A DNA stretch of 45,922 bases from an uncultured Oscillospiraceae bacterium. Lineage in GTDB: Bacteria > Bacillota > Clostridia > Oscillospirales > Oscillospiraceae. The DNA lies in assembly GCA_944386985.1 (NCBI GenBank), contig CALXDD010000021.1:1-45922 (forward strand), in the 5' to 3' direction. The position numbers and the translations under genes were made by a program. The notes beneath the pieces are model-generated. The model had not been told where the DNA came from. It searched no databases and worked only from the letters and a program-made list of their open reading frames with translations. This document shows positions 15,890 to 23,528 of the stretch, one piece after another. The stretch's first letter is position 1. Every line of letters begins with the position of its first letter.

Positions 15890-17455
15890 ATGAAACAGAT
15901 TCTGACCATCGCCTTTCAGGCGTCCCTTTCCCAAAGAATCCGCCGCTGTCTGGAGAAGCATGCCGACCGGTACGCCCTGTGCGGCACTGCCGAGAACTCC
16001 GTGACAGGCATGAGCCTCATCGAGGCTACCTGCCCCGACATTGTGATCATGCCCGCGAAGATGCTATTCTGGAATGCGGAGAATCTCATCAACCACCTGA
16101 TCTCCCGGGGCTTCTGCCCCTGCTTTCTTCTTTTTTGCGACGGTCCCCTGGTTATCGGGGAGGCGGCGAAGGTCAAGGTGGCAGAGGTGCTGCCGGAGAC
16201 ATCCTGGACGGAGGAGCAGCTGCTGGAGGCTCTGCATCGGGCGGAGGAACGGACCAACAAGGGAGGTCTCTCCTCCCGGGAAGTGCGGCCCGCCAACAGC
16301 GCCGTGCAGCACAGTCTGGAGGTTATGGAGCTCCTTATGGGACTGGCTCCCCTCCAGACCCAGGAAGCCCAGCAGAAATACGGCCGGCTCCGGGTGGGCC
16401 GGCGAAGTTGCTGGCTAATCCTGGGGGCCGCTGCCCCGCCCTTCTCCGGTGACTGCGACTATCTCAGCGATCTGACCGGTCTGGAGGAGCTGATCCAGTC
16501 TCTGACCATCCTGCTCCGGCCCCTGGGCGCCTGCGAGATCTGCGTCTACCGGGAGACCAACCTCTGCATTCTGCTGGAGGAGCAGCCGGGCAGCGTCCCC
16601 GACTGGAACCTCTGGCTCGGCCGGATCAACCTCCATCTGGAGACCATCCGGATGCGGCCGCTGTGCTTTGAGCTGTCCGACGAGCCCCTTCCCCTGGAGC
16701 GCTGGCAGAGCGGCTGCCGAGAACTGCTGCGGCTGCGGGAGAGCCGTTTCTTCCTCTCCCCGCTGTACCTGCAGCCGAAGACCCGGGAGGCCCGCAAGCA
16801 GTTCGTCTCCTACGAGCAGATCCACAGCCATCTCTCCAGTCTCTCCCAGGCGCTGCAGTCCTGCAATTCCCCGTCCATCCGCTGCGCGCTGGCGGAGCTG
16901 GAGGAGATGGTCTGCAGCTCCATGTCCCGGGACGTCTACTCCTTCGTCTCCTCCCAGATGGTGCTGCAGTACAGCAACCTGTGCTACTCCCTCCAGCCGG
17001 ACCCCCAGGCTCAACTGGAGCTGAGCTTCCAATTCCGGCAATTCGTGTCCGTAGCGGACTTTTTTGCCGCCTACCGGCAGAAGATCGCCCTGCTTCTGGA
17101 GCGGCTTTCCCAGGGCAGCGCCTCCAGCGCCGTGGTGGCCAAGGTCTGCCAATACATCCAGCAGCACCTGTCGGAGGACCTGAGCCTGGAGCTGCTGGCC
17201 GGGCAGGCCTACCTCTCTCCCTCCTACTTCAGCCGCCTGTTTAAAAAAGAAATGTATGTGCCCCTGAGCACATACATCAATCAGCTGCGGGTGCAAAAAG
17301 CCCAACAGCTCCTCCGCACCAGCTGCGGCGTCACCGAGCTGGCCGCCCTGGTGGGCTTTGACAACCCCAAATATTTCAGCCAGGTTTTTAAAAAATACAC
17401 CGGAAAAACGCCCCAGGACTACCGGAAATCCTTGCAGGAAGGAGAACAGCCATGA
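15890..17455 (+). CDS. AraC-family regulator with degenerate receiver-like domain
   Basis: A 521-residue regulator. Residues 1-125 look like a response-regulator receiver, but at the normal phosphoacceptor site the sequence is 'CPDIVIMPAKM', with proline 55 where aspartate should be, so it cannot be phosphorylated there. The middle 280 residues are a linker/sensor region without known domain. The last ~105 residues are an AraC double helix-turn-helix ('LSLELLAGQAYLSPSYFSRLFKKE' ... 'LAALVGFDNPKYFSQVFKKYTGKTPQDYR'). This is the YesN-like layout seen with carbohydrate genes in Firmicutes. There is no sensor kinase next to it, in keeping with phosphate-independent action. Its stop overlaps the start of dehydrogenase 3 (ATGA). 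Confidence 0.85.
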   Translation: MKQILTIAFQASLSQRIRRCLEKHADRYALCGTAENSVTGMSLIEATCPDIVIMPAKMLFWNAENLINHLISRGFCPCFLLFCDGPLVIGEAAKVKVAEVLPETSWTEEQLLEALHRAEERTNKGGLSSREVRPANSAVQHSLEVMELLMGLAPLQTQEAQQKYGRLRVGRRSCWLILGAAAPPFSGDCDYLSDLTGLEELIQSLTILLRPLGACEICVYRETNLCILLEEQPGSVPDWNLWLGRINLHLETIRMRPLCFELSDEPLPLERWQSGCRELLRLRESRFFLSPLYLQPKTREARKQFVSYEQIHSHLSSLSQALQSCNSPSIRCALAELEEMVCSSMSRDVYSFVSSQMVLQYSNLCYSLQPDPQAQLELSFQFRQFVSVADFFAAYRQKIALLLERLSQGSASSAVVAKVCQYIQQHLSEDLSLELLAGQAYLSPSYFSRLFKKEMYVPLSTYINQLRVQKAQQLLRTSCGVTELAALVGFDNPKYFSQVFKKYTGKTPQDYRKSLQEGEQP

Positions 17456-18468
17456 AAGTTCTGTATATGAAGCCGGACACCACCCTCTATTTCAAGGAGG
17501 AGCCCAAGCCCGTGCCCGCCGGAGGACAGGTCCTGATCCGGATGGCCTATGCCTCCATCTGCAACTTTGATATCATGATGTGGAAGGGTACGGCGGCCTA
17601 TCCGCCGGATGGCCGGATCGGCCATGAGGGCTCCGGTGTGGTGGAGGCGGTGGGATCGGAGGTCATATCCTTTCAGCCGGGGGACCTTGTGACCATCCTC
17701 CCCTCCTACGGCTGCGGGCTGTGTGAGGACTGCCGCAGCAAGCGGGAGGAATATTGCAGCAATATCCACGCTAACACCGGGCTGATGACGGAATATGTGT
17801 TGTGCGACCAGCGGAGTGTTTTTTTGCTGCCCCCCGGGCTCGGCCTCCGGGAGGGCTGTCTCACAGAGCCGCTGATGATGGCCATGGAGGCGGTGCGGAA
17901 GGCCAACCTGTCTGATGGCGCCAATGTCGTCCTCATGGGCTGCGGCGCCATGGGGCAGATCATTTTGAAGCTGGTCCGCCGCCACCCGGTGGGCAAGCTG
18001 ATGGTAATCGAGCCGGACGCAGAAAAGCGGGAAACCGCCCTGCGGTTCGGCGCGGATTTCGCCCTGAACCCGGACAGCGGAAACATCGTCTCCGAGGCCC
18101 TGCTGTTGTCCAACGGACGGGGCTACGATGCGGTACTGGAGATCTCCGGCTCCCAGGCATCGGCCAAGCAGGCTCTCCACCTGGCTGCCCGGGGAGGCTC
18201 CGTGGTGTTCTTCGCCCTGTACGGCATGAATTTTGAGCTGAATGTAAACCTCTTCTCCCTGTATTGGAAAGATATCACCATCACCGCCGTAGGAGTACCC
18301 AGCGGCGTATTTCCCCGTGCCCTGCGGATCGCCCCATCCCTGCGCCTTTTCGAGGTGATTACAGGGATGTTTCCCTTCGACCAGGCCGTGGATGCCTTCG
18401 AGGCTAAGGCCCGGGGCGGACACGCCAAGGTGATGCTGGCCTTTCCCGGTGCTGCGGAAGGCCGCTGA
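17452..18468 (+). CDS. Zinc-dependent alcohol/polyol dehydrogenase (3)
   Basis: A 338-residue medium-chain dehydrogenase. The structural zinc cluster is 'CGLCEDCRSKREEYC', the GHE motif is 'GHEGSG', and the Rossmann loop is 'VLMGCGAMGQIILKL'. At the first catalytic-zinc position the sequence is 'YASICNFDIMMW': the cysteine is kept but the usual CG-x-D pattern is changed to CNFD, so substrate geometry may differ from the other two. The ATG overlaps the AraC regulator's stop, so regulator and enzyme are co-translated. With the two dehydrogenases on the other strand, it makes three paralogues in one locus. No clear terminator follows. Confidence 0.82.
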   Translation: MKVLYMKPDTTLYFKEEPKPVPAGGQVLIRMAYASICNFDIMMWKGTAAYPPDGRIGHEGSGVVEAVGSEVISFQPGDLVTILPSYGCGLCEDCRSKREEYCSNIHANTGLMTEYVLCDQRSVFLLPPGLGLREGCLTEPLMMAMEAVRKANLSDGANVVLMGCGAMGQIILKLVRRHPVGKLMVIEPDAEKRETALRFGADFALNPDSGNIVSEALLLSNGRGYDAVLEISGSQASAKQALHLAARGGSVVFFALYGMNFELNVNLFSLYWKDITITAVGVPSGVFPRALRIAPSLRLFEVITGMFPFDQAVDAFEAKARGGHAKVMLAFPGAAEGR

Positions 18469-18691
18469 GCTGTCCGGAATTCTTTCCCATGCAGCGTCAA
18501 AGCGACGCGCTCTTCGCTCCGACGGCTTTTGATTGATGTGCCTTTGAAGCTTGGATTCTTTTTACATCACATGGCAAACTCACCGCAGGCGGCCCGGAAT
18601 TTTACGCAGCCCGGTCTCTTATCAAAATGGAAGGAGCAGCCGATAATACTAATGGAGCAGCTTTCTATTTTGCGAGAAAGGAGTGACCGCT
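18469..18691 (+). promoter_or_regulatory. Intergenic region with sigma-D-type promoter for yjfB
   Basis: GCCGATAA at 18639-18646 exactly matches the core of the flagellar sigma factor (sigma-D/sigma-28) -10 element. A weak -35 partner (TCAAA, 18622-18626) lies 12 bases upstream, shorter than the ideal ~15. The first gene downstream is YjfB, placed in the SigD regulon in Bacillus as I recall. The rest of the gap holds only a small GCGTC...GACGC hairpin near 18,495. Confidence 0.55.
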
Positions 18692-18862
18692 ATGGTAGAA
18701 GCGATTATGGGGATGCAGACCGCTCAGATCCAGAGCGCCTACAGTACCGCACTGATGAAGCGGTCCATGGACGACGCGGAAAGTCAAGCGCTCTCCCTCA
18801 TCAACGACATGGTTGCTTCCGTACCCCAGCCCCCTCAGTATACCTTTGACGTCCGGGCCTGA
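18692..18862 (+). CDS. yjfB: YjfB-family putative motility protein
   Basis: A 56-residue protein (MVEAIMGMQTAQIQSAYSTA at the start) with the YjfB pattern: an N-terminal amphipathic helix with spaced Met and Gln, a central 'ALMKRSMDDAESQALSLINDM' type helix, and a short Pro-rich tail. YjfB is a small putative motility protein of unknown mechanism, found with flagellar regulons. ATG at 18692 has AAAGGAGTG 7-14 bases upstream. A sigma-D-like GCCGATAA box lies about 45 bases before the start. No other flagellar gene is nearby. A 106-residue frame overlapping this gene in another register is a shadow. Confidence 0.75.
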   Translation: MVEAIMGMQTAQIQSAYSTALMKRSMDDAESQALSLINDMVASVPQPPQYTFDVRA

Positions 18863-18900
18863 ATCGGGAGTCAACCCAGCGACAATCGATGATGCATGGG

Positions 18901-18955
18901 TATGCTCCCTCTTAGAACGGCAGAGAACAAAATCTGCCATCTAAGGGGGAGCATA
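18901..18955 (+). terminator. Imperfect hairpin after yjfB
   Basis: A long stem (18901-18924 with about 18933-18955) with two mismatched spots and an 8-base loop. It lies 39 bases after the yjfB stop and 177 bases before the J-protein gene. There is no T-run after it, so it may be a weak terminator or an RNA stability element. Confidence 0.5.
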
Positions 18956-19131
18956 TTCCTATATCTGTAAAACAACTCCGCAGAAAGGCGGAAAGCACAA
19001 GGTGCCATGGCTGCAGGCTCCGCAGCCCTTCGTTCGGGCATCTTGCTCCTATCTCCGCTTTATGGTACACTACTTTATAAACTATCAAGCTACGGGCAGG
19101 GTTTTTCTGCCCAAGGAGGTGAGGCGGATTT

Positions 19132-20511
19132 ATGTCATGGCCATGGAATGAACTGGGACTATCCGGTCCCTCTGATGCGGAGGCGATCAAACACGCCTAC
19201 GCCCAGAGGCTGAAGGAAGTCCATCCGGAGGAGGACCCGGAGAGCTTTCAGCGGCTGCAGCGCGCCTATCAGACTGCCCGGCGGATTGCGCGGATGACCA
19301 AACGGCGGGAACCTGTCCCAGACTGGACTGCGCCGGAGGAGGCGCAGCCCTCTCCAGATGCCGCTGCGCCGGAGGAGACACAGCCCCCTCCAGACGCCGC
19401 TGCGCCGGAGACGCCGGAGGAACCCGACAATGCCCCGCCGGTGTGGGACTTTGATACCTTGCTGTCCCAAGGGGAGCAGGAGACGGACCCGGAGGACGAG
19501 ATCCCGGAGGAGGCCCCATGGGTCCCCCCTGTGTATGAATATGAGGGTCCCCAACGCCGCCCCCGCCGGAGGCTCCGCCTCAGCGATGGAATGAAAAGCG
19601 TTGTCGTGATAGCGATTTTCTTGGCCATCGGCTTTGCTCTGAACTGGTCCAACTGGTTTCCACGCCCCATTGATAAGATTTCTGAGACCCAGGAGTGGCT
19701 GGAACGCACCTTCCACATCGATCTGGTCTCCTCCTCTCACAACAAGGACCGGGAGGAGGATCGTTTCCTCTACTGGCTGAAGGACGACCCGGATGTGTGT
19801 TTTCAGGCCATCTACAGTGAAGATGGGGAGTTTCAGACCAATTACACCAGCGCCATGCTCTATCAGGAACTGAAGTCGTTCTCTCAGGAGTGGCCGGACT
19901 ACCCCCTCTGGTTTGACCGGAAGATGACGGACAGCGTGGGAGAAGGCGCTTCAGGCGGTGCGCCCCCTGCTATGTTCTTCTTCCAGATCCCTCTGGAGGG
20001 CGCGGAAGAATTTCTCAATGCCCTGGGGACCCGGCTGGAACAGCTGGCCGGCTCCTCCGACTGGTACCAGCTTCAGCCGCCGGAATTTCAGATCGCCCTG
20101 CTCCACGGCGAGGCGGCCGTGTACTCCTTCCACTCCTCCAACGGAGAAGTGCCCACTGGGCAGGAGCTGGTGGAATTCTATGAGGAGGAGATGACCGGCG
20201 CTCTGCTGCAGGACCTCCTCTTTCAACAGGATGTGGTTTTGTGGGATTACCCGGACCAGGATAACCTGATCTGGGCCAACACAGGGGCCGGCTGGGTCCA
20301 GGATGACGAGGGCTGGTGGATCTCCTGCCGGGGAACCGGACGGAGCGGGGAGGATTTGACCATGTACTATTTTCTGCGGTCGGACTACACCGCGCTCTAC
20401 TGCATCCCTGGTCAGGTGCTGGAAGATCCTGAAGAGATGATGACCCTCTCTTGTACGGAAACACTTACCATGTCCTGCGGTCAGACGGTGGATATCTACC
20501 GGGTTTTGTAG
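19132..20511 (+). CDS. Membrane-anchored J-domain protein (A), HscC partner type
   Basis: A 459-residue protein. Residues 1-55 form a J domain ('MSWPWNELGL', 'AIKHAYAQRLKEVHPEEDPE') in which HPD is replaced by HPE (31-33). Residues 56-150 are a Pro/Glu/Ala-rich linker with two 12-residue repeats and one 'WDFDTLL' motif (105-111). One membrane span (about 155-172) is preceded by basic 'QRRPRRRLR', so the J domain faces the cytoplasm and the ~285-residue C-terminal domain lies outside (positive-inside rule). E. coli DjlB and DjlC, the HscC partners, are also single-span J proteins. It converges on the DUF1266-J-Hsp70 operon, whose J protein has nearly the same J domain, so both probably serve the HscC encoded at 23528-25258. 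AAGGAGGTGAGG precedes ATG 19132. Confidence 0.8.
   Translation: MSWPWNELGLSGPSDAEAIKHAYAQRLKEVHPEEDPESFQRLQRAYQTARRIARMTKRREPVPDWTAPEEAQPSPDAAAPEETQPPPDAAAPETPEEPDNAPPVWDFDTLLSQGEQETDPEDEIPEEAPWVPPVYEYEGPQRRPRRRLRLSDGMKSVVVIAIFLAIGFALNWSNWFPRPIDKISETQEWLERTFHIDLVSSSHNKDREEDRFLYWLKDDPDVCFQAIYSEDGEFQTNYTSAMLYQELKSFSQEWPDYPLWFDRKMTDSVGEGASGGAPPAMFFFQIPLEGAEEFLNALGTRLEQLAGSSDWYQLQPPEFQIALLHGEAAVYSFHSSNGEVPTGQELVEFYEEEMTGALLQDLLFQQDVVLWDYPDQDNLIWANTGAGWVQDDEGWWISCRGTGRSGEDLTMYYFLRSDYTALYCIPGQVLEDPEEMMTLSCTETLTMSCGQTVDIYRVL
19328..19410 (+). repeat. 36-bp tandem repeat in J-protein linker
   Basis: Two copies of a 36-bp unit (19328-19363, 19364-19399) and an 11-base partial third. The copies differ at a few positions and encode repeated 'APEE(A/T)QPxPDAA' segments of the disordered linker. 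The repeat keeps the frame, so its copy number could vary without breaking the protein. Confidence 0.8.
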
Positions 20512-20535
20512 CCGAGAGAAACATGCAGCCCGCAC

Positions 20536-20580
20536 AAAAAGACCGCCGGCTCGCCTTCGTGCGAGCCGGCGGTCTTTTTT
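20536..20580. terminator. Bidirectional terminator between convergent chaperone genes
   Basis: An 18-bp stem (A5-GACCGCCGGCTCG type, 20536-20553 with about 20561-20579) flanked by A- and T-runs, so it works in both directions. It ends J protein A (plus) and the DUF1266 gene (minus), and its T-run reaches the latter's stop codon. Confidence 0.9.
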
Positions 20581-21776
20581 TACTTTGTCTCGTTCAGGTC
20601 CAGATTCCACGGCAGAGAAAACGGGCCGTCCGGCCGTTTTTTCAGGCTCCAATAGCTGTCTACACGATCCCGGATGATCTCTCCGCTCTCCTGTGCCTCT
20701 CCATCCTGCTCCACACGGAAGTTGGCGAAATACTCTAAAAAGTTCGTGCTCAGCTCATCCCAGGAGCTGAAGTGGGACTGGATCAGCTTGCCCACCTCAC
20801 GGCTCCGCTGCACCAGCTCTTCCCGGCTGGCCCATCCCAACACCATGGCCATGCCCAGCAAAGAGCTGGAACGGCACAGCTGCCAGGCCCGGGCGGTTTG
20901 GGTATTGCAGTTGGTGAAGCCGGGCCCCCGGCTCATATACTCCACCGTCTCCAGCAGCTGCGCATAGCTGGTGATCTCCCAGCTCCCCCGCAGTGTAGAG
21001 CGGATGAGCCAGCGGGTGACGGGCGTCCGGGGCAAGCCGCCAAAGCGGATGGGAATGGGTCTGCGGCTGGGAAAGATGCGGCTGAACCGGGCGATGGACT
21101 GCCCCCATATGGCGTGGGTGCCGGCCAGCCAGCACTCCACATCGCTTTGCGCCCGGTTGCTCTCCCGCACCGGCCACAGCAGCAGACGGACCAGCAGGAT
21201 CAGAAACACCGCCGCTGCCATCAAAGTCAGGCTGCCCAGCCAGGGGAACCACGACCGAAAGTCGGCGTGGGCGATATCCCGCTCCTCGCCCAGCATATCC
21301 GCGTAGTAGTCCAGGGTCGTCAGGTCCAGATCCTTCCACTCCACGCTGGCCCGCTCTGTCTCCGTCAGCTCCCAGGGCGCCCAGCGTCCCACCGGAGAGG
21401 CCCAGAGACCGGTGGCCGTGTTATACTCGTATCCATCCCGGCTGTACCGGGCGGCCACACGCTCCCCGCTCTCCAGAACCAGGATCTTGTAGAGGGTGTT
21501 TTCCTGCCCTAAAAAGAACAAATTGCCCTCCTCCCACGCCTCCGCTTCCTCCACAGTGAAGAGCTCCAGGCGTTCCATGTCCGCTACAGAGCGTGCCCGC
21601 GGTGTGTCCTCCTGCGCCTGGGTACCCACAGCCTCGGGGGCCAACCCCCTCTCCTTGGCGTACCGCCCCCAGACGGACTCCGTCAGCGCCCCCGCTGTCA
21701 CCCGGCATACAATGGCCAGCAGCAACAGCGCCACAACCAGTACCCACCGCAAAATCCGTCCCAGTTCATACTTCAT
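20580..21776 (-). CDS. DUF1266-containing membrane protein
   Basis: A 398-residue protein with an N-terminal signal-anchor span (about 9-28), a ~150-residue mostly polar domain, a second span (about 179-201), and a cytoplasmic C-terminal domain. Residues about 252-352 fit DUF1266: 'GSWEITSYAQLLETVEYM', a mid-helix region, and 'IQSHFSSWDELSTNFLEYF'. DUF1266 includes E. coli YbeR and YbeU, which lie beside hscC and djlB/djlC. Finding the same domain here directly after a J protein and an HscC-type Hsp70 is strong context for a shared system. The gene is third in the operon, 27 bases after the J protein, with GGAGAGGAAG upstream of ATG 21776. DUF1266 function is unknown. Confidence 0.75.
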   Translation of the reverse strand: MKYELGRILRWVLVVALLLLAIVCRVTAGALTESVWGRYAKERGLAPEAVGTQAQEDTPRARSVADMERLELFTVEEAEAWEEGNLFFLGQENTLYKILVLESGERVAARYSRDGYEYNTATGLWASPVGRWAPWELTETERASVEWKDLDLTTLDYYADMLGEERDIAHADFRSWFPWLGSLTLMAAAVFLILLVRLLLWPVRESNRAQSDVECWLAGTHAIWGQSIARFSRIFPSRRPIPIRFGGLPRTPVTRWLIRSTLRGSWEITSYAQLLETVEYMSRGPGFTNCNTQTARAWQLCRSSSLLGMAMVLGWASREELVQRSREVGKLIQSHFSSWDELSTNFLEYFANFRVEQDGEAQESGEIIRDRVDSYWSLKKRPDGPFSLPWNLDLNETK

Positions 21777-21803
21777 TGCAATTTTTTCTTCCTCTCCTCC
21801 ATA

Positions 21804-23528
21804 TCAATGACGCACAACATCCCACAGCAGCAAATCCGCATGAGAACTCCTTTCCGCAGCAGACTCAAAGTGGTCTGAATAGATAAAATCTATATACGCA
21901 AAGCCATCCATATTGGGGTCAAAGCTCTCCGCAGGCGTGCTGATCAGGTACATCCCATCATAGAAATACAGGCGATCCGTCTCGCCGGTAGTCTCATTCA
22001 CCCCGCCGATCTGGATAAAGTCGTCTGTGTAAATGGTGATTACGCCTAAATGCACCAATTGATAGGGGGTATCCCCAAAATCCGCCTGTCCAAGGCCGCT
22101 CTCCTCCAGCAGATAGCGGATCAGGGCAGGCCGGGCCTGGGTCTGATAGCTGTCCGCCATGGCCGCGGCGTCAAAAGATTCCTCCGGGGCGGTATAGGTG
22201 TAGTAGGGACAATCTCTGATCTCCAGCTGCAGCTGATAGGCGGGAGCAAGCAGCTTGTACCAGGTCTCCTGGCTTAGGGAATCCAAGCGGCTGCTCAGGT
22301 CTTTTGCAGCCTCCGCCCCATCCCACATATCGAAAGAAATCCTGTAGCAAGGAGGCGTATCGCCGCTCTCCTCGCTCTGCGTCTTCAGTTCACACACATC
22401 CTCCCACTCCTCGGCAAAGCCCTCCAGTTCTCTGGCTACCAGGGCGCCGGCCAGGTCGGTCGTATAGCCCGGCTCTCCCCGGCTCAGATCCCGCTCCCCC
22501 TCCAGCCTTGCCACGAAGTAGCGCTGCTGCACCGGCAGATAGAAATAATTGGGGTTGGAGCTGTTCTCACCGTAGCAGGACTCCGCCGGAAAGCCGAAGT
22601 CCTCCTCGATGTACTGGCAGATGGTCTCCGCCTGCTGCCGGTAGGGCAATTGAGAGAAGTAGTCTCCCAGGTAAAAGCCGGCCAGGAGCAGCAAGATTCC
22701 ATCCACAAGGATCGCCGCCCGGAACAAAAATGGGTGCCGCTGACGAAAGCGCCGTCTCCGGGTGGTCCAGGTCTGTGCCGCCTGGCCGCTGACGGCGCTG
22801 TAAAACGCCCGGTGCTTTTTGGGCTCCTTTCCCGCCCGGAAACCATAGGCCAGCAGCACATCCTCCCGGATCTTCGGATTGTGCACCGGTCCGGCCCGGA
22901 AAGCCTCCGCCAGTCCGTCCATGAACTGAGGCTCCTCCTTCACCAGGAAAAACAGTCCCGATCGGAGAAAACGCTCCCAATCGCTCCGGGGCCGCTGCTC
23001 CTCAAAGAGCAGACGGACCAGCTGCAGAGCCCGTGCCACAGCCCCGCCCTGTTCGCCGCCGTACTGCCGCCGCTGTTCCTCCGTCCGCCGGCGCTCCTCC
23101 TCCTGAAGAAGGCGCTGAAAATCCCACCGCTCCCGGGACTCCTTTTTCTCACGGGGCTCTTTTGGGGAATCCTCCTGGTCAAGCAGCGCACGGAAGTCCA
23201 GCTTCTGCCTCGGCTCCTCCGGCTTTGCCTGCGGTTTCTCCTCATGCAGCAGCTGCGAGAAATCCAGCTTTGGCGCTTCCTTCCCCGGCTCCGGCCGGGA
23301 CGGATGCGGCGTCTCCGGCTCCCCGGTAAAATCCGGCGGTCCCTGTGGTGTCCCCCGCCCCGCCCTTCTGGCCGCCTGACGGGCCGCCTGATAGGCGGTA
23401 TGCAGCCGCTGAAAGCCCTCCGGGTCCTCCTCCGGATGGACCTCCTTCACCCGCCGGGCATAGGCCCGGCGCACCTCGTCCAGAGAGGCAGGGCCGTCCA
23501 GCCCCAGTTCGCTCCATGGCCAACTCAT
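21804..23528 (-). CDS. Membrane-anchored J-domain protein (B), HscC partner type
   Basis: A 574-residue protein. The J domain (1-55; 'MSWPWSELGLDG', 'VRRAYARRVKEVHPEEDPE') has HPE (31-33) in place of HPD and is almost identical to that of protein A. The linker (56-160) holds three spaced copies of a [LW]DFxxLLxxE motif: 'KLDFSQLLHEE' (about 87), 'KLDFRALLDQE' (about 109) and 'RWDFQRLLQEE' (about 134). After a helical segment (160-250) and a very basic 'RRRRFRQRH' comes one membrane span (about 267-287), then a ~287-residue outer domain similar in layout to protein A's. The ATG overlaps the Hsp70 stop by one base (TAATG), tying expression to HscC copy 2. Confidence 0.85.
   Translation of the reverse strand: MSWPWSELGLDGPASLDEVRRAYARRVKEVHPEEDPEGFQRLHTAYQAARQAARRAGRGTPQGPPDFTGEPETPHPSRPEPGKEAPKLDFSQLLHEEKPQAKPEEPRQKLDFRALLDQEDSPKEPREKKESRERWDFQRLLQEEERRRTEEQRRQYGGEQGGAVARALQLVRLLFEEQRPRSDWERFLRSGLFFLVKEEPQFMDGLAEAFRAGPVHNPKIREDVLLAYGFRAGKEPKKHRAFYSAVSGQAAQTWTTRRRRFRQRHPFLFRAAILVDGILLLLAGFYLGDYFSQLPYRQQAETICQYIEEDFGFPAESCYGENSSNPNYFYLPVQQRYFVARLEGERDLSRGEPGYTTDLAGALVARELEGFAEEWEDVCELKTQSEESGDTPPCYRISFDMWDGAEAAKDLSSRLDSLSQETWYKLLAPAYQLQLEIRDCPYYTYTAPEESFDAAAMADSYQTQARPALIRYLLEESGLGQADFGDTPYQLVHLGVITIYTDDFIQIGGVNETTGETDRLYFYDGMYLISTPAESFDPNMDGFAYIDFIYSDHFESAAERSSHADLLLWDVVRH

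Noticed and set aside
10227-18468. Sulfoquinovose (sulfo-TK) pathway as the role of the split transketolase cluster
   Set aside because: That pathway also needs isomerases and other enzymes that are not present; three alcohol dehydrogenases do not fit it.
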